From Romboutsia hominis (GTDB lineage: Bacteria > Bacillota > Clostridia > Peptostreptococcales > Peptostreptococcaceae): a stretch of DNA of 64,000 nucleotides. The position numbers were made by a program, and so were the translations under genes. Each line of letters begins with the position of its first letter. Within the stretch, counting starts at the first letter, position 1. The stretch is from the NCBI RefSeq assembly GCF_900002575.1, contig NZ_LN650648.1, positions 62,001-126,000 of the forward strand, given 5' to 3'. The notes under the pieces were generated by a model. That model was given only the letters and a program-made list of their open reading frames with translations, did not search any database and was not told where the DNA came from. Shown here in pieces: positions 10,252-27,034 of the stretch.

Positions 10252-12645
10252 TTGAATATAGATAAATATAAAGTTAGAGTAGAAGACTTAAAACCGAGCT
10301 CATTGATAGAGGATCTATCATTTAGTACTACAGAAGAGATAGATTCTAAAAGAGAAATAATAGGCCAAGATAGAGCTGTGAAGGCCATTGAGTTTGGACT
10401 TAAGATGAAAAAAAGTGGATATAACATATATGTTGTAGGTACAAATGGATTGGGAAGAGTTAGTTACACTAGTGAACTTATAAAAAAGTATACCAGCAAT
10501 AATAAACAAAATAATAATAGAGATTGGGTATATGTAAATAATTTTAAAAACATTAATGAACCTATAGCTTTATCTTTCAAATCAGGGGTAGGAAAAATAT
10601 TTAAAGAAGATATAGAAGAAATAATTCAAAAATTAAAGTGCGAGGTACCTAAATTATTTAATTCAAAAGAATATGAATACCATAGCAGAATACTTATGAG
10701 TGAACTTGAAAATAGTATTCAAGGAATAATATCAGAGTTAAATGAATTTGCCAAGCCTAGAGGATTTAAGTTTGAAGTTACAGAAAGAGGACTTGTTAGT
10801 ATCCCAATAAAAGAAGATGGAACATTAATGCAAGAACAAGAGTTAGGTCAACTAACTCCTACACAAATCAATAAATTAAGAGAAGAGGGTCTTAAGCTAA
10901 ATCAAGATAGCAAGGAATATATAGATAAGATAAAAAATTGTGAAGATGATTATAAAAATAAAACTATTGATTTAGATAAAAATGTAGGAAGAAGTTTAGT
11001 TGGGTTTTATGATAAATACTTACTAGATAAGTATGGAAAAGAAGAAAAAATACAAAGATATATAAATGATTTATGCAATGATATAGTTAATAACATTGAT
11101 AAATTTAAGGATAAAAATGAAGGTAATCAACAAAAACCTATGGCGCTATTTGGTATGATGGGTCAAAAAAATGATGATAAGTTTTTTAATAGATACAAAG
11201 TAAATTTATTTATAGATAATAGTGAGTGTGAAGATTGTAAGATAATAGTAGAAAGCAATCCTACATACTATAATTTGATAGGGTGTATAGAGTATAAAAA
11301 TGAGATAGGAGCTTTAACAACAAGTTTTACGGAAATAAAGCCAGGAGCCTTACATAAGGCGAATGGAGGATACTTAATCATAAATGTAAAAGATTTATTA
11401 TCGAATCCTTTTTCTTGGGATTGTCTAAAGAGAAGTTTAAAAACAGGAAAGATATCAATAGAATCTCTTAATAAACAATATGGATATTTAGTAACATCTA
11501 CATTAAAGCCAGAACCAATAGATTTAGATGTGAAAGTCATATTAATAGGAGACAGTCGTTATTATGGACTTTTATACTCATATGAAGAAGATTTTAGAAA
11601 TCTATTTAAAGTGATGGCTGACTTTGATATAGAAATAGATAAAAATGATGAAAATATATATAAGACAATTCAGCTAATAGCTGATACTTGCAACAATGAA
11701 AAATTAAAACACTTTGAAAGAGATGCAGTTGAAAAGGTAATAGAATATAGTATTAAGTTAAGTGACAATAAAGATAAATTAACAGCAAGAGTTAGTAATA
11801 TAATAGATTTAGTATATGAGTCAGAGGCTATAAGTGATGATAGTGAGTTATATGTCACTGCAAAAGATGTTCAAAATGCAATAGAACAAAAAGTATATAG
11901 AAATAATAAATATGAAGAAAAATTAAATGAGATGTTTGAAGACAAAACTCTGTTAATTGATATAGAAGGAGAGAAAGTAGGTCAAATTAATGGATTAGCT
12001 GTTATGGGTACAGGTGAATATTCATTTGGTAAGCCATCAAAAATAACAGCATCTACTTATAGGGGAAGACATGGTGTAATAAATATTGAAAGAGAAATAA
12101 AGCAAAGTGGAAGTATTCATGATAAAGGAGTTTTAATATTAAGTGGATATTTAGGAGAAAGGTATGGAAAAGAGAGACCATTATCTATAACTACATCAAT
12201 AACTTTTGAACAAAACTATAGTGGTGTAGATGGAGATAGTGCATCTAGTACTGAATTGTACGCTATAATATCTAGTATAGCTGATATACCTATAAAACAA
12301 AGTATTGCAGTAACTGGTTCTGTTAGTCAAAAAGGAGAAATACAACCTATAGGCGGAGTGAATCAAAAGATTGAAGGATTTTTTGATGTATGTAAGCTAA
12401 AAGGTTTCTCTCAAAAACAAGGTGTTATGATTCCGATACAAAATGTTAAGAATTTAATACTAAAAGATGAGATAGTGGAAGCTGTAAAAGCTGGAACTTT
12501 TAGTATATATGCAATAAGTAGTATAGAAGAAGGATTAGAGATACTTACAGGTAAGACTATAGATGAAATAGATAATTTAGTTAAGGATAAGCTTGAGAGT
12601 TTAAGACAAATAGATAAAAAAGATAGAGATGATAAAAAGGAATAA
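10252..12645 (+). CDS. Lon-like ATP-dependent protease (AAA_32/LonB-type)
   Basis: About 797 residues. An N-terminal AAA-like module with a P-loop-like segment VGTNGLGRVSYTSEL (lysine of the classical P-loop replaced by arginine), a long charged insertion around residues 120-310, then a second ATPase part (KPGALHKANGGYLIINVKDL) and a C-terminal Lon protease domain from about residue 560. The catalytic serine is in VDGDSASSTELYA and the lysine in PIGGVNQKIEGFF. Two consecutive TTG codons (10249, 10252) may start it; AGAGGTGA at 10237-10244 favours the second. Distinct from canonical LonA, which has its own N-terminal domain. Substrates unknown. Confidence 0.88.
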   Translation: MNIDKYKVRVEDLKPSSLIEDLSFSTTEEIDSKREIIGQDRAVKAIEFGLKMKKSGYNIYVVGTNGLGRVSYTSELIKKYTSNNKQNNNRDWVYVNNFKNINEPIALSFKSGVGKIFKEDIEEIIQKLKCEVPKLFNSKEYEYHSRILMSELENSIQGIISELNEFAKPRGFKFEVTERGLVSIPIKEDGTLMQEQELGQLTPTQINKLREEGLKLNQDSKEYIDKIKNCEDDYKNKTIDLDKNVGRSLVGFYDKYLLDKYGKEEKIQRYINDLCNDIVNNIDKFKDKNEGNQQKPMALFGMMGQKNDDKFFNRYKVNLFIDNSECEDCKIIVESNPTYYNLIGCIEYKNEIGALTTSFTEIKPGALHKANGGYLIINVKDLLSNPFSWDCLKRSLKTGKISIESLNKQYGYLVTSTLKPEPIDLDVKVILIGDSRYYGLLYSYEEDFRNLFKVMADFDIEIDKNDENIYKTIQLIADTCNNEKLKHFERDAVEKVIEYSIKLSDNKDKLTARVSNIIDLVYESEAISDDSELYVTAKDVQNAIEQKVYRNNKYEEKLNEMFEDKTLLIDIEGEKVGQINGLAVMGTGEYSFGKPSKITASTYRGRHGVINIEREIKQSGSIHDKGVLILSGYLGERYGKERPLSITTSITFEQNYSGVDGDSASSTELYAIISSIADIPIKQSIAVTGSVSQKGEIQPIGGVNQKIEGFFDVCKLKGFSQKQGVMIPIQNVKNLILKDEIVEAVKAGTFSIYAISSIEEGLEILTGKTIDEIDNLVKDKLESLRQIDKKDRDDKKE

Positions 12646-12648
12646 AAA

Positions 12649-12692
12649 ATACTAAGGGTTAAAATACTAAGTTTTAACCCTTAGTATCATTT
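12649..12692. terminator. Bidirectional terminator between convergent genes
   Basis: Perfect 16-bp stem ATACTAAGGGTTAAAA / TTTTAACCCTTAGTAT with a seven-base loop. T-rich sequence follows on the + strand (CATTTTTAAA) and, read in reverse, on the - strand (TTTTTTATT), so it can end both the protease and the cyclo-ligase transcripts. Confidence 0.9.
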
Positions 12693-12707
12693 TTAAATTA
12701 ATATTAT

Positions 12708-13283
12708 CTAAAATTTATTAGGTGTAAGTATTTGGCTTTCTGTAATTATATAGTCAAGTTGAGCATCGTGATCTTCTTTAGGTACAGAATCAAAAATTTG
12801 TAAATCAAAAGCAATTCCTACTGTGATAGCATCTTCTCTTAACCTTTCTATGAATCTATCATAAAAGCCACCACCGTAACCGAGTCTATAGCAATCTTTA
12901 TCATAAGCAACGGCTGGAACTATTACTACATCTATATCTTTAACCTCTACCTCTGGAGAGCATTCAGGTTTTGGTTCCCTTATTCCATAAGCACCGATTT
13001 TTACTCCATCTTTTAAATCAATTATTTGAGATGGTATTAATTTTTTTTCTTCTTTAATCGTTATAGGAGATGAGACAGTTTTACCCAAAGAAAGAAGCTT
13101 AACTATAAGTTCATCTGTTTTAACTTCATTATTAAAATCAAGATAAAGCATAATATTTTTAGCTTTTTTTATACAATCTAAAGCTAATATTTTTTGAGTT
13201 ATTATTGATGAGTTTTTACATAAAGATTCATAATTTTGGTTATTTCTATCAGAAATAACTTTTTTTCTAAATTCCTTTTTCAT
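12708..13283 (-). CDS. 5-formyltetrahydrofolate cyclo-ligase
   Basis: Converts 5-formyl-THF to 5,10-methenyl-THF using ATP, returning a storage folate to one-carbon metabolism (191 aa from the chosen start). The N-terminal MKKEFRKKVISDRN and the strongly conserved GYGGGFYDRFIERL motif near residue 140 identify the family. The frame stays open further upstream, but the ATG at 13283 is preferred because AAAGGGGT lies 7 bases before it and the family begins there. It is transcribed against its neighbours, converging with the Lon-like gene. Confidence 0.94.
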   Translation of the reverse strand: MKKEFRKKVISDRNNQNYESLCKNSSIITQKILALDCIKKAKNIMLYLDFNNEVKTDELIVKLLSLGKTVSSPITIKEEKKLIPSQIIDLKDGVKIGAYGIREPKPECSPEVEVKDIDVVIVPAVAYDKDCYRLGYGGGFYDRFIERLREDAITVGIAFDLQIFDSVPKEDHDAQLDYIITESQILTPNKF

Positions 13284-13438
13284 AAAATCTACCCCTTTTA
13301 CTATGGTATAATATGGATATGTATCCATTATAAATTTTAGTACATAAGTTAAAAACTAAGCAACAAAAATAGAAATGGTAATAAAAAGAATAGCTAGTCA
13401 TATAATATATACTAGATTAGATAAAGGAGATGCCTAGA

Positions 13439-14590
13439 ATGATATCAAAGAAAAGAGCTATCGTGTATGGAATAGTTTTAGTAATAGTAACAGCTTTGTT
13501 TACCTCTACTTTGCAAATAGGATTAGGTAATAAGGTTGTAGTGTCGAAAGATTTATATGAAAAATATAGTAAGTACAATAAGATGATAGGTCTAGAAGGA
13601 GCTATAAAAGAAGATTTCTATCAAAAAACAAAAGATGATAATTTGGTTAATGGAGCTATAAAAGGAATGTTTTCAGGATTAGATGATCCATATTCTCAGT
13701 ATTATACAGAAGATGAGTTTAAAAGATTGAAGGAACAAACGAGTGGGTCTTTTGTTGGTATAGGTGTGATAATAAGTCCTTCTCCAGATGATGATTACTT
13801 AACAGTAGTATCTCCTATACAAGGTTCTCCGGCAGAAAAAAGTGGAATAGAAGCGGGAGACAAGATAGTAAAGGTAGATGGAAAGAATGTATTTGCTAAA
13901 AATTCAGATGAAGCAATTAGCATGATAAAAGGTAAAGAGGGCACAACTGTAGAATTAACTTTAAAAAGAGATGGCAATGAATTTGATGTTAAAGTTAAAA
14001 GAGAAGAGATTGTTTCAAAAAGCGTAGAAGGTAAGATGCTAGAAGATAAAATAGGATATTTAAGAATAACTTCTTTTAGCGAAAATACATATAAAGAATT
14101 TAAAACTGTACTAGATAAATTGAAATCAGAGGGAATGAAGGGGTTAATATTAGATGTAAGAGATAATGGTGGAGGACTATTAAATATATGCAAAGATATA
14201 GCCGATGAGTTAATAGGAGAAGGAACTATAGTTTACACTAAAGACAATAAAGGAAATACAGAATACTTAAAATCAGATAAAGATAAGCTAGGATTGCCAA
14301 TAGCTATTTTAACTAATGGGAATAGTGCATCAGCATCAGAAATATTAACAGGAGCTATTGTAGATAATAAAGCTGGTATCTCAATAGGAACTACAACTTT
14401 TGGTAAAGGTTTAGTACAAAGTGTAAGAGAGCTTAAAGATGGTACAGGTTTTAAATTAACCACTGCTCAATATTTTACTCCTAATGGAGATTATATAAAT
14501 GGAAAAGGAATAAAACCAAATATAGAGGAAAAAAATCCTGAAAAGCAATTAGATAAAGCTATTGATTGGATGAAAAAGGAAATAAAATAG
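13439..14590 (+). CDS. ctpA: C-terminal processing protease, S41 family with PDZ domain
   Basis: Membrane-anchored serine protease (383 aa). The N-terminus has one membrane segment (about residues 8-25), followed by a helical region (FSGLDDPYSQYYTEDE), a PDZ domain about residues 90-170 (GSFVGIGVIISP ... SPAEKSGIEAGDKIVKVDGK) and the catalytic domain. The serine is in NGNSASASEILTGAI and the lysine in TTFGKGLVQSV, the Ser-Lys dyad of tail-specific proteases. The ATG at 13439 lies 9 bases after AAGGAG; an in-frame ATG at 13430 abuts that site and is unlikely. A terminator follows directly. Confidence 0.95.
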   Translation: MISKKRAIVYGIVLVIVTALFTSTLQIGLGNKVVVSKDLYEKYSKYNKMIGLEGAIKEDFYQKTKDDNLVNGAIKGMFSGLDDPYSQYYTEDEFKRLKEQTSGSFVGIGVIISPSPDDDYLTVVSPIQGSPAEKSGIEAGDKIVKVDGKNVFAKNSDEAISMIKGKEGTTVELTLKRDGNEFDVKVKREEIVSKSVEGKMLEDKIGYLRITSFSENTYKEFKTVLDKLKSEGMKGLILDVRDNGGGLLNICKDIADELIGEGTIVYTKDNKGNTEYLKSDKDKLGLPIAILTNGNSASASEILTGAIVDNKAGISIGTTTFGKGLVQSVRELKDGTGFKLTTAQYFTPNGDYINGKGIKPNIEEKNPEKQLDKAIDWMKKEIK

Positions 14591-14602
14591 AATATATCAA
14601 TA

Positions 14603-14639
14603 AAAACAGGCATAAAATATAAAAAGTGCCTGTTTTTTA
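14603..14639 (+). terminator. Terminator after ctpA
   Basis: Hairpin AAAACAGGCA / TGCCTGTTTT with a 14-base A/T loop and a T-run (TTTTTT) overlapping the right arm. Confidence 0.88.
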
Positions 14640-14817
14640 ATGAAAAATATAATTAAAATTTATAAAAAAATAGAATGTAAAAATATAACATATTATAAAG
14701 AATTAAAATATAAAATATGAATATATTTAAGAAATTTTGTATATTTTATAGAAGGGAATATTAATTAAGTATAGAATTAATATATTAAGTTTATAATTAA
14801 AATAGGAAGTGGTTATT

Positions 14818-14937
14818 ATGAAGAAGAACAGAGGAAAAGTTGTTAACTTCAATGAATATAAAGAGCATAAAAAACAAATGGAAGTAGATAGAGTGGAATT
14901 ATTAAACCTTATAAAGAAGCTAGTTACTACAAAATAG
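14818..14937 (+). CDS. 39-residue basic protein, function unknown
   Basis: Very small gene: MKKNRGKVVNFNEYKEHKKQ at the N-terminus, then a short amphipathic helix rich in V/L/I and ending LIKKLVTTK. AGGAAGTGG lies 8-9 bases before the ATG, and a textbook terminator begins at the stop codon, so it looks like a complete transcription unit rather than a chance frame. It is highly basic, with no cysteine and no membrane segment. I do not recognise the family; a nucleic-acid or ribosome-associated role is only a guess from charge. Confidence 0.65.
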   Translation: MKKNRGKVVNFNEYKEHKKQMEVDRVELLNLIKKLVTTK

Positions 14938-14962
14938 AGAGTGTGAAAACTCTCTATTTTTG
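14935..14962 (+). terminator. Terminator of the 39-residue protein gene
   Basis: Stem TAGAGAGT / ACTCTCTA with GTGAAA loop and TTTTT tail. The left arm begins with the TAG stop codon itself, tying it to the small gene. Confidence 0.92.
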
Positions 14963-15008
14963 TAGTTTAATATCTAATTTTAAAATTTAAAATGAAAAAT
15001 AAAATTAG

Positions 15009-15200
15009 TTATGACATCTTTAAATCATTAATATATCCTTGAAATTGATTAAATTCATTTTCATCTGATATCTCAATAGTTTGAGAATCTTCAGAATCAA
15101 AATTCTTAAGATATATAGTGTAATTATTATCTGTACAGTTATGGTAAATACATCTGTAGCCATCCTCATATAAATCTTTGATTTTGTTGAAAGTAGACAT
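15009..15200 (-). CDS. 63-residue acidic hypothetical protein
   Basis: Short frame in otherwise non-coding DNA upstream of the first rRNA operon. It begins MSTFNKIKDLYEDGYRCIYH and is rich in D, E, N and Y, with an alternating pattern (YTIYLKNFDSEDSQTIEIS) like two beta strands, then a helix. Composition looks protein-like and it is not the shadow of another gene. Against it, the nearest AAAGGAGA lies about 25 bases before the ATG, too far for a normal ribosome site, and in-frame stops block an earlier start. Function unknown. Confidence 0.5.
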   Translation of the reverse strand: MSTFNKIKDLYEDGYRCIYHNCTDNNYTIYLKNFDSEDSQTIEISDENEFNQFQGYINDLKMS

Positions 15201-15395
15201 AGAATTTGTTAGCTATAATTATATATAGCATCTCCTTTCTTAGAGTTTATACAAGTATATAAAGTTGTATTTATTTAATATTTTATGAAGTTTAAGAATT
15301 AATATTCAATATCGTGGGTAATATATATGTAAACATTAGTATATATAGTAATTTAAATGAAAAGATAAATAAAATTAGAAAAAAACAAAAAAGTG

Positions 15396-15424
15396 TTGAC
15401 GAAATGGATTTGAGATGGTATAGT
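15396..15424 (+). promoter_or_regulatory. rRNA operon 1 promoter P1
   Basis: -35 TTGACG and -10 TATAGT separated by exactly 17 bases. The same hexamers and spacing occur before operon 2 at 21281-21309. It lies about 237 bases before the 16S start. Confidence 0.85.
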
Positions 15425-15477
15425 TATACTTGTCCTTAAGAAAAGGGCAAACACAAAAGAAAAGGAACAGAAAAAAG

Positions 15478-15506
15478 TTGACAAAGTAAAATTACTTTGG
15501 TAAACT
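15478..15506 (+). promoter_or_regulatory. rRNA operon 1 promoter P2
   Basis: -35 TTGACA and -10 TAAACT with 17-base spacing; identical hexamers and nearly identical spacer are found before operon 2 at 21363-21391. Tandem promoters are usual for rRNA operons. Confidence 0.8.
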
Positions 15507-15525
15507 AAAGAAGTTGTAAAAAAGT

Positions 15526-15543
15526 AGCGCCGACACGGTCGCT
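15526..15543 (+). other. GC-rich hairpin unique to the operon 1 leader
   Basis: The segment AGCGCCGACACGGTCGCT can pair AGCG/CGCT and CCG/CGG around an ACA loop with one bulged T. The corresponding part of the operon 2 leader lacks it: there the sequence passes from the P2 region straight to GGAATGAACTTTGAAAATT. It is strikingly GC-rich for this leader. Confidence 0.6.
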
Positions 15544-15556
15544 TAAAATGAACTTT

Positions 15557-15578
15557 GAAAATTAAACAGTAGGTTAAT
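15557..15578 (+). other. 16S processing-stalk arm (operon 1)
   Basis: GAAAATTAAACAGTAGG just before 16S is complementary to CCTACTGTTTAATTTT just after it (17179-17194). The pair would form the long stem cut by RNase III. The same arms flank 16S in operon 2. Confidence 0.7.
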
Positions 15579-15660
15579 TTAAATAACTAATGATTCTTTA
15601 AAGAATCGAATACAACCAAGCCAGATATTCAGATAATGATAGTCTGAGCGGGTAACAACT

Positions 15661-20270
<4,610 letters not shown>

Positions 20271-20325
20271 AAATCATTAACTAAATGATATACAGTTTTC
20301 AGAGTATTAACTCTAAAAGATAAAG

Positions 20326-20449
20326 ATTATGTGGTTATTATAGCAAAGAGGATACACCTGTTCCCATACCGAACACAGAAGTTAAGCTCTTTAGCGCTGA
20401 TGGTACTTGGAGGGCGACCTCCTGGGAGAGTAAGACGTAGCCACGTAAT
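20326..20449 (+). rRNA. 5S ribosomal RNA, operon 1
   Basis: Terminal stem ATTATGTGG / CCACGTAAT, with the conserved loop CCATACCGAACACAGAAGTT in place. A run of seven T directly after the stem probably ends transcription. Mature ends may be a few bases inside these limits. Confidence 0.93.
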
Positions 20450-20488
20450 CTTTTTTTATGTTCAAAATAAAAAATACAAGGAGTTAAA

Positions 20489-20809
20489 ATGAAAACTGAA
20501 AAAATAATCGATTTTAAAGAAATCAAGAGATTAAATCTTATAGATCAAAAATCACTAATGGAAAGAGCTTTGAAGTTATCAGAAGAGGTTGGGGAAGTTT
20601 CCCAGGCAGTATTGAGTTCATCAAATGTATGTGGGTGTGGATACAAAGAAAAAACAAAAGAAGATATAGTTGAAGAGTGTTTAGACGTAATAATTGTAGC
20701 AAGCTCAATAATAAGCCAGAGTTATGATAATGAAATTAATATGGATGAGATAGTTAATATATATAAGAAAAAGCTTAAAAAATGGGAAGAAAAATGCAAA
20801 ACTATATAA
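20489..20809 (+). CDS. MazG-like NTP pyrophosphohydrolase domain protein
   Basis: 106-residue all-helical protein of the MazG/dUTPase superfamily, which hydrolyses (d)NTPs to the monophosphate and pyrophosphate. The metal-binding signature is visible as KLSEEVGEVSQAVL (EExxE) near residue 30 and EECLDVIIVASSII (ExxD) near residue 60, the spacing usual for single-domain MazG proteins. A CxC (VCGCGY) between the two helices is unusual. AAGGAG lies 7-8 bases before the ATG. It is the only gene between the two rRNA operons and has its own terminator. Substrate unknown. Confidence 0.85.
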   Translation: MKTEKIIDFKEIKRLNLIDQKSLMERALKLSEEVGEVSQAVLSSSNVCGCGYKEKTKEDIVEECLDVIIVASSIISQSYDNEINMDEIVNIYKKKLKKWEEKCKTI

Positions 20810-20825
20810 ATTTTAAAATATTAGA

Positions 20826-20864
20826 TAACTTAAGTTGATTAAATATAGACTTAAGTTATTTTTA
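20826..20864 (+). terminator. Terminator after the MazG-like gene
   Basis: Stem TAACTTAAGT / ACTTAAGTTA with a 13-base loop, then TTTTTATTT. Confidence 0.88.
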
Positions 20865-20866
20865 TT

Positions 20867-21280
20867 TATAAAGAATTAGTAATGTAAAATTAATATCATT
20901 ATACGTAGGAGGTTATACTCATTTTAAGTATATTTTGATTGGTAACAATTTTATTAAATGATCTTTAATCTATTTGTAATAGTATAAAAATTTAATAAAA
21001 ATATAAATAAGTTAACATAATAGTTGGAGAAATAGAAAAAATATTTTTTATTGAATACTAAAATTTCTAATCAAAGTAGAAAGTGTATATAAAAATATAT
21101 AATTTAAATAAAAAAATTTAATTAATGATAAATAAATTAGAAATGTGGATAAAAAATAGAAAATCGGTATATAAGCTAAGTCTAGGATGTATATAATGTT
21201 AATAACATAAACAAAAATTGTGTATAACTTAAAAAAATAAACTAATTATAAAAAATACTAAAAAAAGTTAAGAAAAAGTA
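20867..21280. other. AT-rich gap before rRNA operon 2
   Basis: About 410 bases of very AT-rich DNA with many A-tracts upstream of the operon 2 promoters. No coding frame, RNA gene or clear repeat was recognised. The A-tracts may act as UP-type elements or be simply low-complexity sequence. Confidence 0.55.
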
Positions 21281-21309
21281 TTGACGATATAAAGTATAGG
21301 TGGTATAGT
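21281..21309 (+). promoter_or_regulatory. rRNA operon 2 promoter P1
   Basis: TTGACG - 17 bases - TATAGT, matching operon 1 P1 in both hexamers although the spacer differs. Confidence 0.85.
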
Positions 21310-21362
21310 AATACATGTCCTTAAGAAAAGGACAAACACGAAAGAGAAACAACAGAAAAGAG

Positions 21363-21391
21363 TTGACAAAGTAAAATTACTTTGATAAACT
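21363..21391 (+). promoter_or_regulatory. rRNA operon 2 promoter P2
   Basis: TTGACA - 17 bases - TAAACT, nearly the same sequence as operon 1 P2 including the spacer. Confidence 0.8.
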
Positions 21392-21520
21392 AAGGAAGTT
21401 GTAAGGAATGAACTTTGAAAATTAAACAGTAGGTTAATTTATACAACTAATGATTCTTAAAGAATCGAAAACAAACCAAGCCAGATATTCAGATAATGAT
21501 AGTCTGAGCAGGTAACAACT

Positions 21521-26130
<4,610 letters not shown>

Positions 26131-26190
26131 AAATAAAATGATTAACTCTAGATGGTATACAGTTTTGAAAGTACTAATAAAACTAAATAT

Positions 26191-26264
26191 GCGGGTGTAG
26201 CTCAATGGTAGAGTTCCGGCCTTCCAAGCCGGCTGTGAGGGTTCGATCCCCTTCACCCGCTCCA
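26191..26264 (+). tRNA. tRNA-Gly (anticodon TCC)
   Basis: Acceptor stem GCGGGTG / CACCCGC, D-arm GCTC-AATGGTA-GAGT, anticodon stem-loop CCGGC-CTTCCAA-GCCGG with anticodon TCC, T-arm GAGGG-TTCGATC-CCCTT, discriminator T and an encoded CCA end. It lies between the 23S and 5S genes of operon 2; operon 1 has no tRNA at this place. Confidence 0.97.
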
Positions 26265-26271
26265 AATAAAG

Positions 26272-26395
26272 ATTATGTGGTTATTATAGCAAAGAGGATA
26301 CACCTGTTCCCATACCGAACACAGAAGTTAAGCTCTTTAGCGCTGATGGTACTTGGGGGGCGACCCCCTGGAAGAGTAAGACGTAGCCACGTAAT
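26272..26395 (+). rRNA. 5S ribosomal RNA, operon 2
   Basis: Same terminal stem and conserved loop as the first 5S copy. Three base differences were seen: G at 26357 and C at 26366, which face each other in one helix, and A at 26372. It starts 7 bases after the tRNA CCA and is followed by a T-run. Confidence 0.93.
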
Positions 26396-26426
26396 CTTTT
26401 TTATTGATAAAGACACACAAAAATGT

Positions 26427-26464
26427 AAAAAGAGATATGAATTAAATTCATATCTCTTTTTATT
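26427..26464 (+). terminator. Terminator downstream of rRNA operon 2
   Basis: Long perfect stem: AAAAAGAGATATGAATT / AATTCATATCTCTTTTT, ending in a T-run. It is a second stop signal after the T-run that follows 5S directly. Confidence 0.92.
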
Positions 26465-26465
26465 T

Positions 26466-26982
26466 ATAATGAAATTATAAATAATTATTATGATATATTT
26501 AATTAAAATAGTAAGTGACTTATAAGAGTAAATAAAAACAATCATTTTAATCCTTTTACTAGATGAAAAATATTTATAAAAATATCTAAGTATTTATGAA
26601 TATTTTTTGTAAAGCAGGAGATAATTATAATGTAAAACTTAATATAAATAAATTACTCAATCTCCCCCATTTTAAAAAGGTCTCTATCCCCCATAGAGGC
26701 CTTTATTTTTTTATAAAATATTAGTGAATTAAAGCAGATTACATATACATTCATTAACAATATCATAAATAGTTAAGCAAGCAGATTCAAATTAACACTA
26801 CTGCTATATAATGACATTATATAATTCTTCATTAAATAAAAGTTGAATTTCATATCGTTAAAAGACTTATATAAATAAGGTTGAAATCGTAGGATAGTGG
26901 GTAATATATAAAGAATATATTACGACAAATGGATGATTTATGTAAATTTTATTAAATAAAGCACAAGATATATATAGATATA
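26466..26982. other. Non-coding gap between rRNA operon 2 and uvrB
   Basis: About 520 AT-rich bases. Apart from the candidate small RNA and its terminator at 26638-26712, I found no gene. The part after 26713 leads to the uvrB promoter. Confidence 0.55.
26638..26712 (+). ncRNA. Candidate small RNA with two C-rich motifs
   Basis: An orphan terminator (AAAGGTCTCTAT / ATAGAGGCCTTT, CCCCC loop, seven-T tail; 26676-26712) ends about 75 bases that contain no coding frame. The octamer TCCCCCAT occurs twice, at 26663-26670 in a probably unpaired stretch and at 26687-26694, where its C-run is the terminator loop. A TATAAT at 26626-26631 could be the -10, but no good -35 is visible. The start given is inferred from that -10. 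It could equally be the terminator of an unseen transcript. Confidence 0.38.
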
Positions 26983-26991
26983 TGTTATAAT
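26983..26991 (+). promoter_or_regulatory. Extended -10 promoter of uvrBA
   Basis: TGTTATAAT matches an extended -10 (TGnTATAAT). No good -35 lies 17 bases upstream. Transcription would start near 26998, just before the LexA-type operator. Confidence 0.6.
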
Positions 26992-27002
26992 TAAATGGTA
27001 AA

Positions 27003-27014
27003 GAACGAATGTTC
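27003..27014 (+). promoter_or_regulatory. LexA (SOS) operator of uvrBA
   Basis: GAACGAATGTTC fits the Gram-positive LexA box GAAC-N4-GTTC exactly. It lies between the -10 and the uvrB ribosome site (GAGGAG at 27021), where a bound repressor would block transcription. uvrBA is a classical SOS target. Confidence 0.85.
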
Positions 27015-27034
27015 GTGAGAGAGGAGTGATATTG

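Noticed and set aside
26427-26712. Tandem hairpins after rRNA operon 2 considered as a CRISPR or repeat array
   Set aside because: The two hairpins differ in sequence and each ends in a T-run; there are no regularly spaced repeats. They are terminators.
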